Source: Pseudomonas syringae CC1557
GTDB lineage: Bacteria; Pseudomonadota; Gammaproteobacteria; Pseudomonadales; Pseudomonadaceae
Length of the DNA stretch: 64,000 nt
Direction of reading: 5' to 3'
NCBI RefSeq assembly: GCF_000452705.1
Contig: NZ_CP007014.1
Coordinates: 3,100,001-3,164,000, forward strand
Shown here: positions 1-9,948 of the stretch, piece by piece
Layout: every line of letters starts with the position of its first letter
Position numbering within the stretch: the first letter of the stretch is position 1
Program-made: the position numbers and the translations under genes
Notes under the pieces: generated by a model
What the model saw: the letters and a program-made list of their open reading frames with translations, nothing else
What the model was told of the DNA's origin: nothing
The model's database searches: none

Positions 1-2
1 TG

Positions 3-3000
3 GTGAACATGTATGGCATCACCGAAACCTGCGTACACGTCACCTATAAAGCCATTGGTGCCGAAGATATCGCCGCAGGTATTTCCAATGTCGGCAGGCC
101 GATCCCGACCACTGTGGCCTATATCATGGACGCGCGGCAGGACCTGTTGCCGATTGGCGTAGCCGGGGAAATCTGTGTCGCAGGTTTGGGCGTTGGTCGT
201 GGCTACCTGAATCGACCTGAGCTGACCGCCGAACGATTTATTGCCGATCCGCTGCGTCCCGGTACACGCCTTTACCGTTCCGGCGACCTGGGCAAGCTGC
301 TGGATAATGGCGAAATCGTTCACTTGGGCCGCATGGACGCGCAAGTCAAGATTCGCGGTTTCCGCATCGAACTGGGGGAAATCGAGGCCAAACTGCTGGC
401 CTGCGAGGGCGTTCGTGAAGCCCGAGTGTTGGCCCGTGATGACGCAAGTCAAGGCAAGCGCCTGATTGCCTACCTGATCGCCGAACCATCGGTCCGCCTG
501 GAAGTGGCCGCCCTGCGCAAGCAACTGGGCGCCACCCTGCCCGATTACATGATTCCCAGCGCCTTTGTGAGCCTGGCGGCCTACCCACTGACCAGTAACG
601 GTAAGCTGGATCAGAACGCACTGCCAGCACCGGACCTTGAAGCCATGTCCGAGCGCAGCTACGCCGCTCCAGAAGGCGCCACTGAACTGGCCCTGGCGCA
701 GATATTTCAGGACCTTCTGGGCCTGGAGCGCGTGAGCCGGCATGACAGCTTCTTCGAACTCGGCGGTCACTCACTGCTGGCCGCTCAACTGGTTTCAAGA
801 GTGCGCCAACAGCTGGGCGGCGAGATGATGCTGCGCCAGTTGTTCAGTCACCCGACGGTGGCCGAGCTGGCAAGGGTCGTCGACGGCCTGCAAGCGACCG
901 CCACCGACAGCATTGAAGCCATCGAGCGTAACGAGCCGTTGGCGCTGTCCTTTTCCCAGCAACGCCTGTGGTTCCTCGACAGACTCGCTCCTGGTGCCAG
1001 CAGCGCCTACCACATGCCGATGTCGCTGCTGTTGCGCGGCGAGCTTGATCACCGAGCGCTCAAGGCTGCGCTCGACCGTCTGGTCGCACGTCATGAAAGC
1101 CTGCGCACTACCTTCGAGCTGCACGGTGAACAGCCTGTGCAGGTCATCGCTGCTGCGAATAGCGGTTTCGCCCTGACCGAGCAGGACCTGCGCTCGCTGT
1201 CCTATGAACAAGCCAGCCTCAGCGCTTCACGTATCGCTGACAGCGAAGCCGCTGCACCCTTTGACCTGCGCCAGGGTCCGCTGATTCGCGGGCGTCTGCT
1301 GCGTTTGGCAGATGATGAGTACATGCTGTTGATCACCCAGCACCACATCATCTCAGACGGCTGGTCGGTGGGTGTGCTGGTCAAGGAATTTGCTGCCCTC
1401 TACCAGGCGTTCAGTCAGCATCAGCCGGACCCGCTGCCGGCCCTGTCAATCCAGTACGCCGACTACGCCGCCTGGCAACGCCGCACCTTTACCGGCGAGC
1501 GCCTTGCCGAGCAGGCCGACTTCTGGCGTGAGCACCTGGGTGGCGCGCCGACGCTGCTGTCGCTGCCCACCGACCGGGCGCGTCCGGCGGTGCAAAGCTA
1601 CCGCGGCGGTGCTGTGCCAGTGACAATCGATACAGCGCTTTATCAGCGTCTGGAGCGCTTCTGCCAGGCCCATAACGTCACCCTGTTCATGGGCCTGCTC
1701 AGTGCCTGGTCGGTGCTTATGGCGCGTCTGGGCAACGAACGCGATGTGGTGATAGGCGTGCCAAGCGCCAACCGTGGCCGTACCGACACCGAGAACCTGA
1801 TCGGCTTTTTCGTCAACACCCTGGCCCTGCGTGTTGATCTGACGCAGAACCCGAGCGTAGAGCAACTGCTGGATCAGGTCCGCCAGACCACGCTGGCGGC
1901 CCATGAGCATCAGGACATTCCGTTCGAGCAAGTGATCGAAGCCTTGCAGCCGCCACGCTCGATGAGCCATAGCCCGCTGTGTCAGGTCGCCCTGTCGCTG
2001 GATAACACCAGCATCGGCGGCGAGTTGACCCTGCCGGGCCTTAGCCTGCATCCCGTTTTACAAGCCCATGAAACTGCGCAGTTCGACCTGATGCTGACCC
2101 TGGGTAGCGACGCCGGTACTCTCAACGGGGTAATCGAGTACGCCAGCGATCTCTTCGATCGCTCCACCGTCGAGCGTTTTGCCCAGCATTTCCATACCCT
2201 GCTCGAAGCAATGGTCGAGGATGTCGCGCAACCGGTGCTCGGCCTGCCGTTGCTCAGTGCAGCGCAGCGTCTGGCCTCTCCAGCACTGCTGCAGCCCAAG
2301 GCGGTATTCGCGTCGGGCCTGATGGTACATCAGCGCTTCGAACAGTTCGCTGCCGCCCATCCGCAGGACATCGCACTGGTCTTTGGCGGGCAAGAGGTGA
2401 GTTACCAGGCGCTCAACCGCCGTGCCAACCGTCTGGCCCGTGAACTGCTTGCCCAAGGCGTGCGTCCCGATGACCGGGTAGCCATCCTCGCAGAACGGGG
2501 CACACAGATGATCTGCGCAGTACTGGCGGTACTCAAGGCCGGTGCGGCCTACGTACCCCTTGACCCGGCGTACCCCACCGAACGTCTCGGCTACCTGCTG
2601 ACGGACAGTGCGCCGGTGGCGTTGCTGGCCCAGTCGGCCTGCCTCGACGTACTGCCGGCGCATAGCGTGCCGGTACTGAACCTCGGCGCGGATAACGACA
2701 GTGCTGATTTGGCGGATGAATCACTGGACTGCAACCCTGAGCCTGACGCACTGGGTCTGTCCCGCGAGCATTTGGCGTATGTCATTTACACTTCAGGGTC
2801 CACAGGTCTGCCCAAAGGTGTGCTAGTGGAGCACGGCAACGTGGCACGCCTGTTCGACGCCACTGCCGGGCAATTCAACTTCGGGCGTGAGGATATCTGG
2901 ACGCTGTTCCACTCCTTCGCCTTCGACTTCTCGGTCTGGGAAATCTGGGGCGCGCTGTGTTATGGCGGCAAACTGGTCATCGTCCCGAGTGAGGTGGCGC

Positions 3001-4004
3001 GTTCGCCGGATGACTTCTATGCGCTGGTCTGCGAGCAGCAGGTCACCGTCCTGAACCAGACGCCAAGCGCTTTCCGCCAGTTCATTCAGGCCCGCGAACG
3101 CAGCCCGCAAGAGCATGCACTGCGTGAAGTGGTGTTCGGGGGTGAGGCTTTGGACTTCCGCAGCCTGCAGCCCTGGACTGCACGCACGCCGCTGTCGCGT
3201 ACCCGTCTGGTGAACATGTACGGGATCACGGAAATCACCGTGCATGCCACCTACTACCCGATCAGCCAGTCGGAAATCGACACCGCTATGCCAAGCCTGA
3301 TCGGGCCGGCGCTTGACGACCTGTGTTTGCGCATTCTCGACGACTACCAGCAACCGGTGCCGGTGGGTGTCAATGGCGAGATTTATATCGGCGGTGCCGG
3401 GGTCGCCCGGCATTACCTGAACCGCACGGAACTGAATACCGAGCGTTTCATTGCCGACCCTTATGCCGCGCAAAGCGGCGCACGCCTCTATCGTACCGGC
3501 GACGTTGCGCACTACCGCAGCGACGGCGGCGTGGTTTACGTGGGCCGCAATGACTCGCAAATCAAGATTCGCGGCTTTCGTATCGAGCTGGGCGAGATCG
3601 AGGCGCAATTGCTCGCCTGCCCCGAGGTCCGTGAAGCGATGGTCATCGTGCGTGAGGATCGCCCCGGTGACAAACGCCTGGTCGCTTACCTGATTGCCGA
3701 GGACGGCGCTGCTCCCGAGTCAGCACTCCTGCGCAGCCAACTGGCCAGCGTGCTGGCCGAACACATGCTGCCCAGTGCCTTTGTGACCCTTGAAACCTGG
3801 CCGCTGACCACCAACGGCAAACTTGACCGTGCCGCCCTGCCCGCGCCGGACCAGTTGGCTACGGTGAGTCGTGACTACGAAGCGCCGCTAGGCACTATCG
3901 AAACCACCCTGGCCGGGGCATGGCAGGAATTGCTCGGGGTTGAACCGGTCGCCAGGATCACTTCTTCGAACTTGGCGGTCACTCCTTCCTGGTCATCAGC
4001 CTGA
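3..4004 (+). CDS. Syringomycin-type NRPS, upstream part (A6-T6-C7-A7-T7, frameshifted)
   Basis: This is the in-frame segment of a giant non-ribosomal peptide synthetase that begins left of the window. Order seen: end of an adenylation domain (core NMYGITET at the first bases, NGKLD near 600), carrier T6 (LGGHSLL near 760), condensation C7 (SFSQQRLWFLD near 950, HHIISDG near 1345), complete A7 (about 2310-3850) and the start of T7. The A7 pocket residues I read by aligning to the GrsA numbering are D-F-W-N-V-G-M-V-H-K, the classic threonine code. The partial A6 ends M...V-H, also threonine-like. Thr-Thr at modules 6-7 matches syringotoxin, pseudomycin and cormycin (allo-Thr, then Thr that becomes Dhb), not syringomycin itself (Phe at 6). 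The reading frame breaks in T7 near 3950 and stops at 4004 after out-of-frame residues. Family call certain; product class inferred from module order. Confidence 0.9.
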   Translation: MNMYGITETCVHVTYKAIGAEDIAAGISNVGRPIPTTVAYIMDARQDLLPIGVAGEICVAGLGVGRGYLNRPELTAERFIADPLRPGTRLYRSGDLGKLLDNGEIVHLGRMDAQVKIRGFRIELGEIEAKLLACEGVREARVLARDDASQGKRLIAYLIAEPSVRLEVAALRKQLGATLPDYMIPSAFVSLAAYPLTSNGKLDQNALPAPDLEAMSERSYAAPEGATELALAQIFQDLLGLERVSRHDSFFELGGHSLLAAQLVSRVRQQLGGEMMLRQLFSHPTVAELARVVDGLQATATDSIEAIERNEPLALSFSQQRLWFLDRLAPGASSAYHMPMSLLLRGELDHRALKAALDRLVARHESLRTTFELHGEQPVQVIAAANSGFALTEQDLRSLSYEQASLSASRIADSEAAAPFDLRQGPLIRGRLLRLADDEYMLLITQHHIISDGWSVGVLVKEFAALYQAFSQHQPDPLPALSIQYADYAAWQRRTFTGERLAEQADFWREHLGGAPTLLSLPTDRARPAVQSYRGGAVPVTIDTALYQRLERFCQAHNVTLFMGLLSAWSVLMARLGNERDVVIGVPSANRGRTDTENLIGFFVNTLALRVDLTQNPSVEQLLDQVRQTTLAAHEHQDIPFEQVIEALQPPRSMSHSPLCQVALSLDNTSIGGELTLPGLSLHPVLQAHETAQFDLMLTLGSDAGTLNGVIEYASDLFDRSTVERFAQHFHTLLEAMVEDVAQPVLGLPLLSAAQRLASPALLQPKAVFASGLMVHQRFEQFAAAHPQDIALVFGGQEVSYQALNRRANRLARELLAQGVRPDDRVAILAERGTQMICAVLAVLKAGAAYVPLDPAYPTERLGYLLTDSAPVALLAQSACLDVLPAHSVPVLNLGADNDSADLADESLDCNPEPDALGLSREHLAYVIYTSGSTGLPKGVLVEHGNVARLFDATAGQFNFGREDIWTLFHSFAFDFSVWEIWGALCYGGKLVIVPSEVARSPDDFYALVCEQQVTVLNQTPSAFRQFIQARERSPQEHALREVVFGGEALDFRSLQPWTARTPLSRTRLVNMYGITEITVHATYYPISQSEIDTAMPSLIGPALDDLCLRILDDYQQPVPVGVNGEIYIGGAGVARHYLNRTELNTERFIADPYAAQSGARLYRTGDVAHYRSDGGVVYVGRNDSQIKIRGFRIELGEIEAQLLACPEVREAMVIVREDRPGDKRLVAYLIAEDGAAPESALLRSQLASVLAEHMLPSAFVTLETWPLTTNGKLDRAALPAPDQLATVSRDYEAPLGTIETTLAGAWQELLGVEPVARITSSNLAVTPSWSSA

Positions 4005-7000
4005 TAGAGCGCTTGCGTCAGATAGGCTTGTTGCTGGACGTGGGTACGGTGTTCTCGGCACCGACCCTGCAAGCCATGGCCGCCGTCCTGGCGGACGGCA
4101 CTACGGTGGAACGGGTCGCCCCGGCGAACCTGATTCCCGCCGACTGCACGGCGTTGACCCCGGACATGCTGCCGCTGGTGAAACTGACCCAGCAGGAACT
4201 GGAGCATATCGTTGCAGACGTGGCAGGCGGCGTCGCCAATGTCCAGGATATCTACCCACTGTCGTCGTTGCAGGAAGGCATCCTGTTTCACCACCTGTTG
4301 CAGTCAGAAGGCGACGCCTACCTGATGCGCACCATAGCGACCTTCGACAGCCGTGACTTGCTCGACAACTTCCTCGGCGCACTGCAAGTGGTGATCAACC
4401 GCCACGACATCATGCGCAGCGCCCTGCGCTGGCAAGGTTTGTCGCAACCGGTACAGGTGGTGCATCGACAGGCAACGTTGCCAATCATTCAGCTCGATAC
4501 TGCGCCAGGTGACGACGCCTTGCAGATGTTGCGCGAACGCACCGATACCTACCATCTGCGTCTGGACCTGCAACAGGCACCGCTGATAGCCGCGTACATC
4601 ACTTACGATACCCGGCAGGAAAAGTGGCTGATGGCGTTGCTGGACCATCACCTTATCAGCGACAACGTCACCCTTCGCCTGATCATGGGCGAGATCCAGA
4701 CGGTGATGGACGGACGCGCGGACAGCCTGCCGCCATCGCAGCCGTATCGCAACTTCATCGCTCGGGCTGCCTGCGTTTCCCAGGCCGAACATGAAGCTTA
4801 TTTCCGTCAACTGCTGGGGGATGTCGATACCACCACCGCGCCCTACGGCGTGCTCGATGTGCGTGGCGGCGACGCAGTCATCCTGCGCTCGGTACAGGAA
4901 CTGAGCGACGACCTCAGCGCGCGGGTCCATAGCACCGCACGGACCCAAGGCGTGCCCACCTCGGTGCTGTTCCACGCGGCATGGGGTTTGGTTGTGGCCG
5001 CCACCAGCGGACGCGACGACGGGATTTTCGGTACGGTGCTTTCCGGACGTTCCCAAGGCACCTCCGGCGCCAACCATGCGCTGGGGATGTTCATCAATAC
5101 CTTGCCGATGCGTATCCGCCTGCAACAAAACAGCGTGCGCGATATCGTTCAGGACGCCTACCAACAGCTCAGCGGCCTGCTGACCCACGAGCAGGCACCT
5201 CTGGCCCTGGCGCAACGCTGCAGTGCAGTGGATGCGGCGCTGCCGATGTTCACGGTGATCCTCAACTGCCGTCACGGTGATCTGACAGACATTGCCGGGG
5301 AAAACGTCGAGGACCTGGCCGGGCAGGAAGGCATTCATTTCCAGGAGTCCGAAACCCGTACCAACTATCCGATCGAAATTGCCGTGGCCAATGAGGGCAG
5401 CGGTTTTTCGCTGACCGCGCAGTCCATCAGCGGTATCGATCCGCACCGGATTGCCGCCTACCTCGGTCAGGCGGTTGCCGAGCTGGTCAACGCCCTTGAG
5501 CAGGATCCGGCACGCTTGGCGAGCAGTCTGGAAGTGATTCCGCAGGCCGAGCGGCAACTGCTGCTCAACGACTTCAATGACACCGCCAGCGACTTCGCAC
5601 CTGCCGTGCCTGTCCATGCTTTGTTCGAACACCAGGTCCGCCGCAATCCTGATGCAGTGGCGCTGGTCTACGAAGACCGCAAACTGACCTATCGGCAGCT
5701 CAACCGCCGCGCCAACCACGTGGCCCGGCAGTTGCTGCAACTCGAGGTGCAGCCGGACGAGCGCGTGGCCATCTGCGCCGAACGCAGCCTGGACATGATT
5801 GTCGGCTTGTTGGGCGTGCTCAAGTCCGGTGCTGCCTACGTGCCGATCGACCCTGCCCACCCGACGGACCGCATGGCCTTCATGCTGCAGGACAGCCAGC
5901 CGCGCGCGCTGCTGACTCAGAGCGCACTCAGTCTGCCGGTTGGCGACATACCGCTGATGCTGCTGGACAGCGCTGAATCGATGCTGGCGGCGGATGATCA
6001 GGCGTTCGACGCCAATCCGCTGGTAGACAGCCTGACGGCGGAAAACCTGGCTTACGTAATCTACACCTCAGGCTCTACCGGCCAGTCGAAAGGTGTCATG
6101 GTCGAGCACCACTCGGTGTTCAACTTCTGGAACGTGCTGACCCGCACGACCCATCAGCACTGCCCGACGCCGGCCACCGTGGCGCTGAATGCCGGCTTCT
6201 TCTTCGACATGTCGATCAAAGGCATCTCGCAATTGTTCTCTGGCCACAAGCTGGTGATTATCCCGCAACTGCTGCGTGCCAACGGCAGTGAACTGCTGGA
6301 CTTCCTGGAAGCTCATCAGGTTCATGCCTTCGACTCTACGCCGTCGCAGCTCGACACCCTGCTCTCGGCCGGCCTGCTGGAACGCAGCAGCTATCAGCCG
6401 GTCAGCGTGCTGTTGGGCGGTGAGGCGATCAACGCCAGCACCTGGGACAAGCTGCGTAACTGTCAGACCATCCGCTTCTACAACATGTATGGCCCGACCG
6501 AGTGCACTGTGGACGCGACCATCGATCTGATCCGCGATCTGGGTGAAAAACCAAGTATTGGCCGCCCTATCGCCAACGTTCAGGTGCATGTTCTGGATGC
6601 GCGTGGCGAGCCGGCACCACTGGGCGTCGTCGGCGAAATTCACATTGGCGGTCGTGGTGTGGCCCGTGGTTACCTGAACCGTGACGAGCTGAGTGCCGAA
6701 CGTTTCATCGTCGACCGGTTCTCCGATGTCGCCAATGCGCGCCTTTACAAAACCGGCGATCTGGGTCGCTGGCAGGCAGATGGCACGCTGGAATACATGG
6801 GCCGCAACGACTTCCAGGTGAAGGTTCGTGGTTTCCGCATCGAGCTGGGTGAAATCGAAAACGTTCTGCTGACCATACCCGGTATCCGCGAGGCGGTAGT
6901 GATTGCCCGTAACGATAGCCAGGGCGACTCGGAGAGCCAGCGCCTGGTGGCCTACGTGTGTGGCGAATCGGTGGCAGCTGAACACTTGCGCAGCGAATTG

Positions 7001-9907
7001 CTCAAGCATCTGCCGGAGTACATGGTGCCCAACGCGTTCGTCCAACTGGACGCCCTGCCGCTGACCGCCAACGGCAAACTCGACCGCCGTGCGCTACCCG
7101 CCCCTGGTCAGGATGCGTTGGCCAGCAAGGCTTACGAGGCGCCGCAAGGCGAAACCGAAGAGGCCATCGCCGAGATATGGAAAGCCTTGCTGCACCTGGA
7201 CCAGGTGGGCCGCAACGACGGGTTCCTTGAACTGGGTGGTCACTCGTTGCTCGCCGTGCAGTTGCTGTCGCGACTGCGGCGCAAGCTCGGTACACGAATC
7301 ACCTTGCGTGAGCTCTTCGACGCGCCGACCGTGCGTGGCCTGGCTTCACTGGTCAACGCCGCAGTGCCAGGTGAAGCGCAATCGATTCCGAGGGCCAATC
7401 GCTCCGGCCGTCTGCCACTGTCTTTTTCACAGCAGCGCCTGTGGTTCCTCGATCACCTGGATCACGCGGCTGGGGCGGCCTACCACCTGCCGCTGGCGTT
7501 GCGCCTGACAGGGTCACTTGACACGGCTGCCCTGGAGGCAACGCTGGATCGCCTGGTTGCACGCCACGAAACCCTGCGCACGCGTTTTGAACTGGTGGAC
7601 GGTGAACCGGTGCAGAAGATCGCCCCGGCCGATAGCCGCTTTCCTTTGGTGAAACAGGATCTGCGCGACCTTTCCAGTGCAGAGCGCACTTCAACCCTGG
7701 CCCGTCTGGGTCAGGAAAATGCCACGCAACTGTTCGACCTGACCAAGGGCCCGATGCTGCGCGGGCATTTGCTGCAGGTTGCAGACGCCGAGCATGTGCT
7801 ATTGATCACGCTGCATCACATCGTCTCCGACGGCTGGTCCAACAGTGTTCTTGCTCAGGAAGTGAGCGTGCTTTACGCCGCCTTCAGTCAAGCCCAAAAA
7901 GACCCGCTGCCAGCGCTGCCACTGCAATACGTGGACTACGCCGCCTGGCAACGGCAATCCCTCGACGGCCCCGCGCTGCAGGCCCAGATCGACTTCTGGC
8001 GCAAGCATCTGGAAGGTGCACCAAGCGTATTGAACCTGCCACTGGACCGTCCGCGCCCAGCCATCCAGAGTTATACCGGCGGGATGATCGACTGTGTGCT
8101 CTCGCCAGAGCTGAGTGCCGACTTGCGCGCCTTCAGTCAGGCTCAGGGCAGCACATTGTTCATGGTCCTGCTGGCCGGCTGGTCGATGCTCATGAGTCAC
8201 CTCAGCGGCCAGAACGATGTGGTGGTCGGTACACCGGTCGCTAACCGTCAACGCCCGGAGCTGGAGCCACTGATCGGCTTCTTTGCCAATACGCTGGCGT
8301 TGCGTGTGGCTACCTGCCGAGAGACCCGACTGAGTGAAGTGCTCGTTCGGATCAAAGACATCACGCTGGCTGCCTACAGTCATCAGGATCTGCCGTTCGA
8401 GCAAGTGGTAAGCGCCTTGCAGCCAACCCGCAGCATGAGCCACAGCCCGTTGTTCCAGGTGATGCTGAGCCTGGACAACACGCCACCTTCGCTGTTGCAA
8501 CTGCCCGGCCTGGAGGTGGAGTCGCTGGAGAGCGCCCATATCACCACGCAGTTCGACCTTTCGTTGTCACTCGCCGATACCGGCGAAAGCCTGAGCGGCG
8601 GCCTGCAATACTCTACCGACCTGTTCGACAAAACCACTGCGCAGTCCATCATTCAGCTGTTTGCCAGGGTTCTGGAGAATATGGTGAGCGATGCTCGGCA
8701 GTCGATCGGCCAGGTGCTGGACAACACGCCAGCGCTGCCGCGTTCGGCGCATGCCGCAACTATCGCTGCGACGGTCGAAGATGAACAGCCTGAAGCCCTG
8801 CCTTACGAAGCGCCTGAAGGCGACACCGAGATCGCCCTCGCCAACCTATGGAAAGAGTTACTCAAGCTGGACAAGGTCAGTCGCCATGACGACTTCTTCA
8901 AGCTAGGCGGTATTTCCCTGATGGCGGTGCAAATGGCCTCGCGCTTGCGCAAGGTGCTCGGCAAACCGATCGCGGTCCGAGATCTGTTCATCGAGCCAAC
9001 CATCGCCGGTTTTGCCAGAACCCTGGACGGCCAGGCACGCCCCGGCCAGCACAGCAATCTGGTGCCGGTCCGTCGCACAGGCTCGCAAAGGCCGCTGTTC
9101 CTGGTTCACCCGCTGGGCGGCGAAGTGCAGTACGTGCGCGATCTGGCCGCAGAAATCGACCCGCAGGTGCCGCTCTATGGGTTGGCCGCCAGTGGTCTGG
9201 CAGCTGGGGAGACGCCGCTGTTCGAGGTGTCTGCCATGGCCGCGCGCTACGTGACGGCGATTCGTCAGGTACAGCCGAAAGGGCCTTACCGGATCGGTGG
9301 CTGGTCTGCAGGTGGTCTTATCGCTTATGAAATGGCCCGCCAATTGCAATCCAGCGGCGAACAGCTGGAGTTCCTCGGCATCATCGACACCTCCACGCGT
9401 CTTGAGCAGCAAGCGCCGGAAGCATTGAGCGAAGGTCAATTCCTGATGAGCTGGCTACCCGAGCAGCTTGATCCCGAAGTATTCCGGCAACTCACCGAGC
9501 TGGCCAGCACGGGTGCCGTCGAAGATATGCTGACACTTTGCGTGGCACACCGCCTGCTTCCGGAGGAACTGCCTCAGGACGTCGATGCCGCCTTGTTACG
9601 CAGCCATCTTGCGGTCGCCTATGCGACCCATATTGCGGTCGGTACCTATTTCACCCTGCCTGCTCCGCTTACGGTGACGCTGTTTACCGCCAGTGCCGAG
9701 GAGCGCGACGATCCGCTGCTGGGTTGGACGGCCTTGCTTGACTCTCCGGTGAGCGTTACAGCGCTTCCCGGCACCCACGACACGCTGGTCAGGGCACCTC
9801 ATGTGAGTGCGCTGGGCCAGGCGATCTCTCGAGCCCTGAGCAAGGAGGCCGCCAACGAGACCCGCAGAGAAGAAGTTTCACGTTCGATAACAGCCCCATC
9901 TGAGTAG
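3944..9907 (+). CDS. Syringomycin-type NRPS, terminal part (T7-C8-A8-T8-C9-T9-TE)
   Basis: Continuation of the same synthetase in another frame, open from 3944 after a stop at 3941. Order: rest of T7 (HFFELGGHSFL at 3959), C8 (about 4230-5560), A8 (5590-7110), T8 (LGGHSLL near 7240), C9 (7420-8700, HHIVSDG), T9 (LGGISLM near 8910) and a thioesterase (9060-9880) with the nucleophile motif GWSAG (Ser codon 9305-9307) and a late His (GTHD). No adenylation domain lies between C9 and T9. In SyrE-type synthetases the ninth residue, 4-chloro-threonine, is activated by a separate protein and delivered in trans, so this end fits that class. The A8 pocket reads D-M-K-D-L-G-M-V-D-K; by position it should load Asp, but the code is not the Bacillus Asp code I remember. 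C8 has HHLISDN in place of HHxxxDG. There is no start codon of its own: it is a frameshifted continuation. Confidence 0.9.
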   Translation, partial: TGRQDHFFELGGHSFLVISLIERLRQIGLLLDVGTVFSAPTLQAMAAVLADGTTVERVAPANLIPADCTALTPDMLPLVKLTQQELEHIVADVAGGVANVQDIYPLSSLQEGILFHHLLQSEGDAYLMRTIATFDSRDLLDNFLGALQVVINRHDIMRSALRWQGLSQPVQVVHRQATLPIIQLDTAPGDDALQMLRERTDTYHLRLDLQQAPLIAAYITYDTRQEKWLMALLDHHLISDNVTLRLIMGEIQTVMDGRADSLPPSQPYRNFIARAACVSQAEHEAYFRQLLGDVDTTTAPYGVLDVRGGDAVILRSVQELSDDLSARVHSTARTQGVPTSVLFHAAWGLVVAATSGRDDGIFGTVLSGRSQGTSGANHALGMFINTLPMRIRLQQNSVRDIVQDAYQQLSGLLTHEQAPLALAQRCSAVDAALPMFTVILNCRHGDLTDIAGENVEDLAGQEGIHFQESETRTNYPIEIAVANEGSGFSLTAQSISGIDPHRIAAYLGQAVAELVNALEQDPARLASSLEVIPQAERQLLLNDFNDTASDFAPAVPVHALFEHQVRRNPDAVALVYEDRKLTYRQLNRRANHVARQLLQLEVQPDERVAICAERSLDMIVGLLGVLKSGAAYVPIDPAHPTDRMAFMLQDSQPRALLTQSALSLPVGDIPLMLLDSAESMLAADDQAFDANPLVDSLTAENLAYVIYTSGSTGQSKGVMVEHHSVFNFWNVLTRTTHQHCPTPATVALNAGFFFDMSIKGISQLFSGHKLVIIPQLLRANGSELLDFLEAHQVHAFDSTPSQLDTLLSAGLLERSSYQPVSVLLGGEAINASTWDKLRNCQTIRFYNMYGPTECTVDATIDLIRDLGEKPSIGRPIANVQVHVLDARGEPAPLGVVGEIHIGGRGVARGYLNRDELSAERFIVDRFSDVANARLYKTGDLGRWQADGTLEYMGRNDFQVKVRGFRIELGEIENVLLTIPGIREAVVIARNDSQGDSESQRLVAYVCGESVAAEHLRSELLKHLPEYMVPNAFVQLDALPLTANGKLDRRALPAPGQDALASKAYEAPQGETEEAIAEIWKALLHLDQVGRNDGFLELGGHSLLAVQLLSRLRRKLGTRITLRELFDAPTVRGLASLVNAAVPGEAQSIPRANRSGRLPLSFSQQRLWFLDHLDHAAGAAYHLPLALRLTGSLDTAALEATLDRLVARHETLRTRFELVDGEPVQKIAPADSRFPLVKQDLRDLSSAERTSTLARLGQENATQLFDLTKGPMLRGHLLQVADAEHVLLITLHHIVSDGWSNSVLAQEVSVLYAAFSQAQKDPLPALPLQYVDYAAWQRQSLDGPALQAQIDFWRKHLEGAPSVLNLPLDRPRPAIQSYTGGMIDCVLSPELSADLRAFSQAQGSTLFMVLLAGWSMLMSHLSGQNDVVVGTPVANRQRPELEPLIGFFANTLALRVATCRETRLSEVLVRIKDITLAAYSHQDLPFEQVVSALQPTRSMSHSPLFQVMLSLDNTPPSLLQLPGLEVESLESAHITTQFDLSLSLADTGESLSGGLQYSTDLFDKTTAQSIIQLFARVLENMVSDARQSIGQVLDNTPALPRSAHAATIAATVEDEQPEALPYEAPEGDTEIALANLWKELLKLDKVSRHDDFFKLGGISLMAVQMASRLRKVLGKPIAVRDLFIEPTIAGFARTLDGQARPGQHSNLVPVRRTGSQRPLFLVHPLGGEVQYVRDLAAEIDPQVPLYGLAASGLAAGETPLFEVSAMAARYVTAIRQVQPKGPYRIGGWSAGGLIAYEMARQLQSSGEQLEFLGIIDTSTRLEQQAPEALSEGQFLMSWLPEQLDPEVFRQLTELASTGAVEDMLTLCVAHRLLPEELPQDVDAALLRSHLAVAYATHIAVGTYFTLPAPLTVTLFTASAEERDDPLLGWTALLDSPVSVTALPGTHDTLVRAPHVSALGQAISRALSKEAANETRREEVSRSITAPSE
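3948..3959 (+). other. Frameshift in the T7 carrier domain of the NRPS
   Basis: Left of this point the carrier domain reads GVEPV in one frame; right of it DHFFELGGHS reads in another. Sister carriers in the same gene read V-[GS]-R-[NH]-D-x-F, so the expected join is about VGRQDHFF. The observed bases are short by one or four; four fits the full length best and could be loss of a GGCC/GCCG unit in a GC-rich stretch. It may be a real inactivating deletion or an assembly error. Confidence 0.8.
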
Positions 9908-9928
9908 TAACCGCCACGTTGCGCAGGA

Positions 9929-9948
9929 TGTCCCGGTATCCCATGACA
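9929..9948 (+). promoter_or_regulatory. syr-syp-box-like dyad upstream of the SyrF-like gene
   Basis: TGTCCC, eight bases, then ATGACA: a 20-bp imperfect dyad in the gap after the NRPS stop. As I recall, the syr-syp box bound by SyrF-type regulators in P. syringae has TGtCcc and ggGaCA half-sites in a 20-bp frame. Here the left half is perfect and the right half keeps GACA. It lies about 180 bp before the regulator start at 10130, suggesting autoregulation of the regulator-efflux operon. The rest of 9908-10079 is AT-rich leader with no other site I can name. Confidence 0.5.

Noticed and set aside
345..9440. Long open frames antisense to or in other frames of the NRPS
   Set aside because: High-GC coding DNA gives long shadow frames; they lack ribosome sites and familiar sequence.
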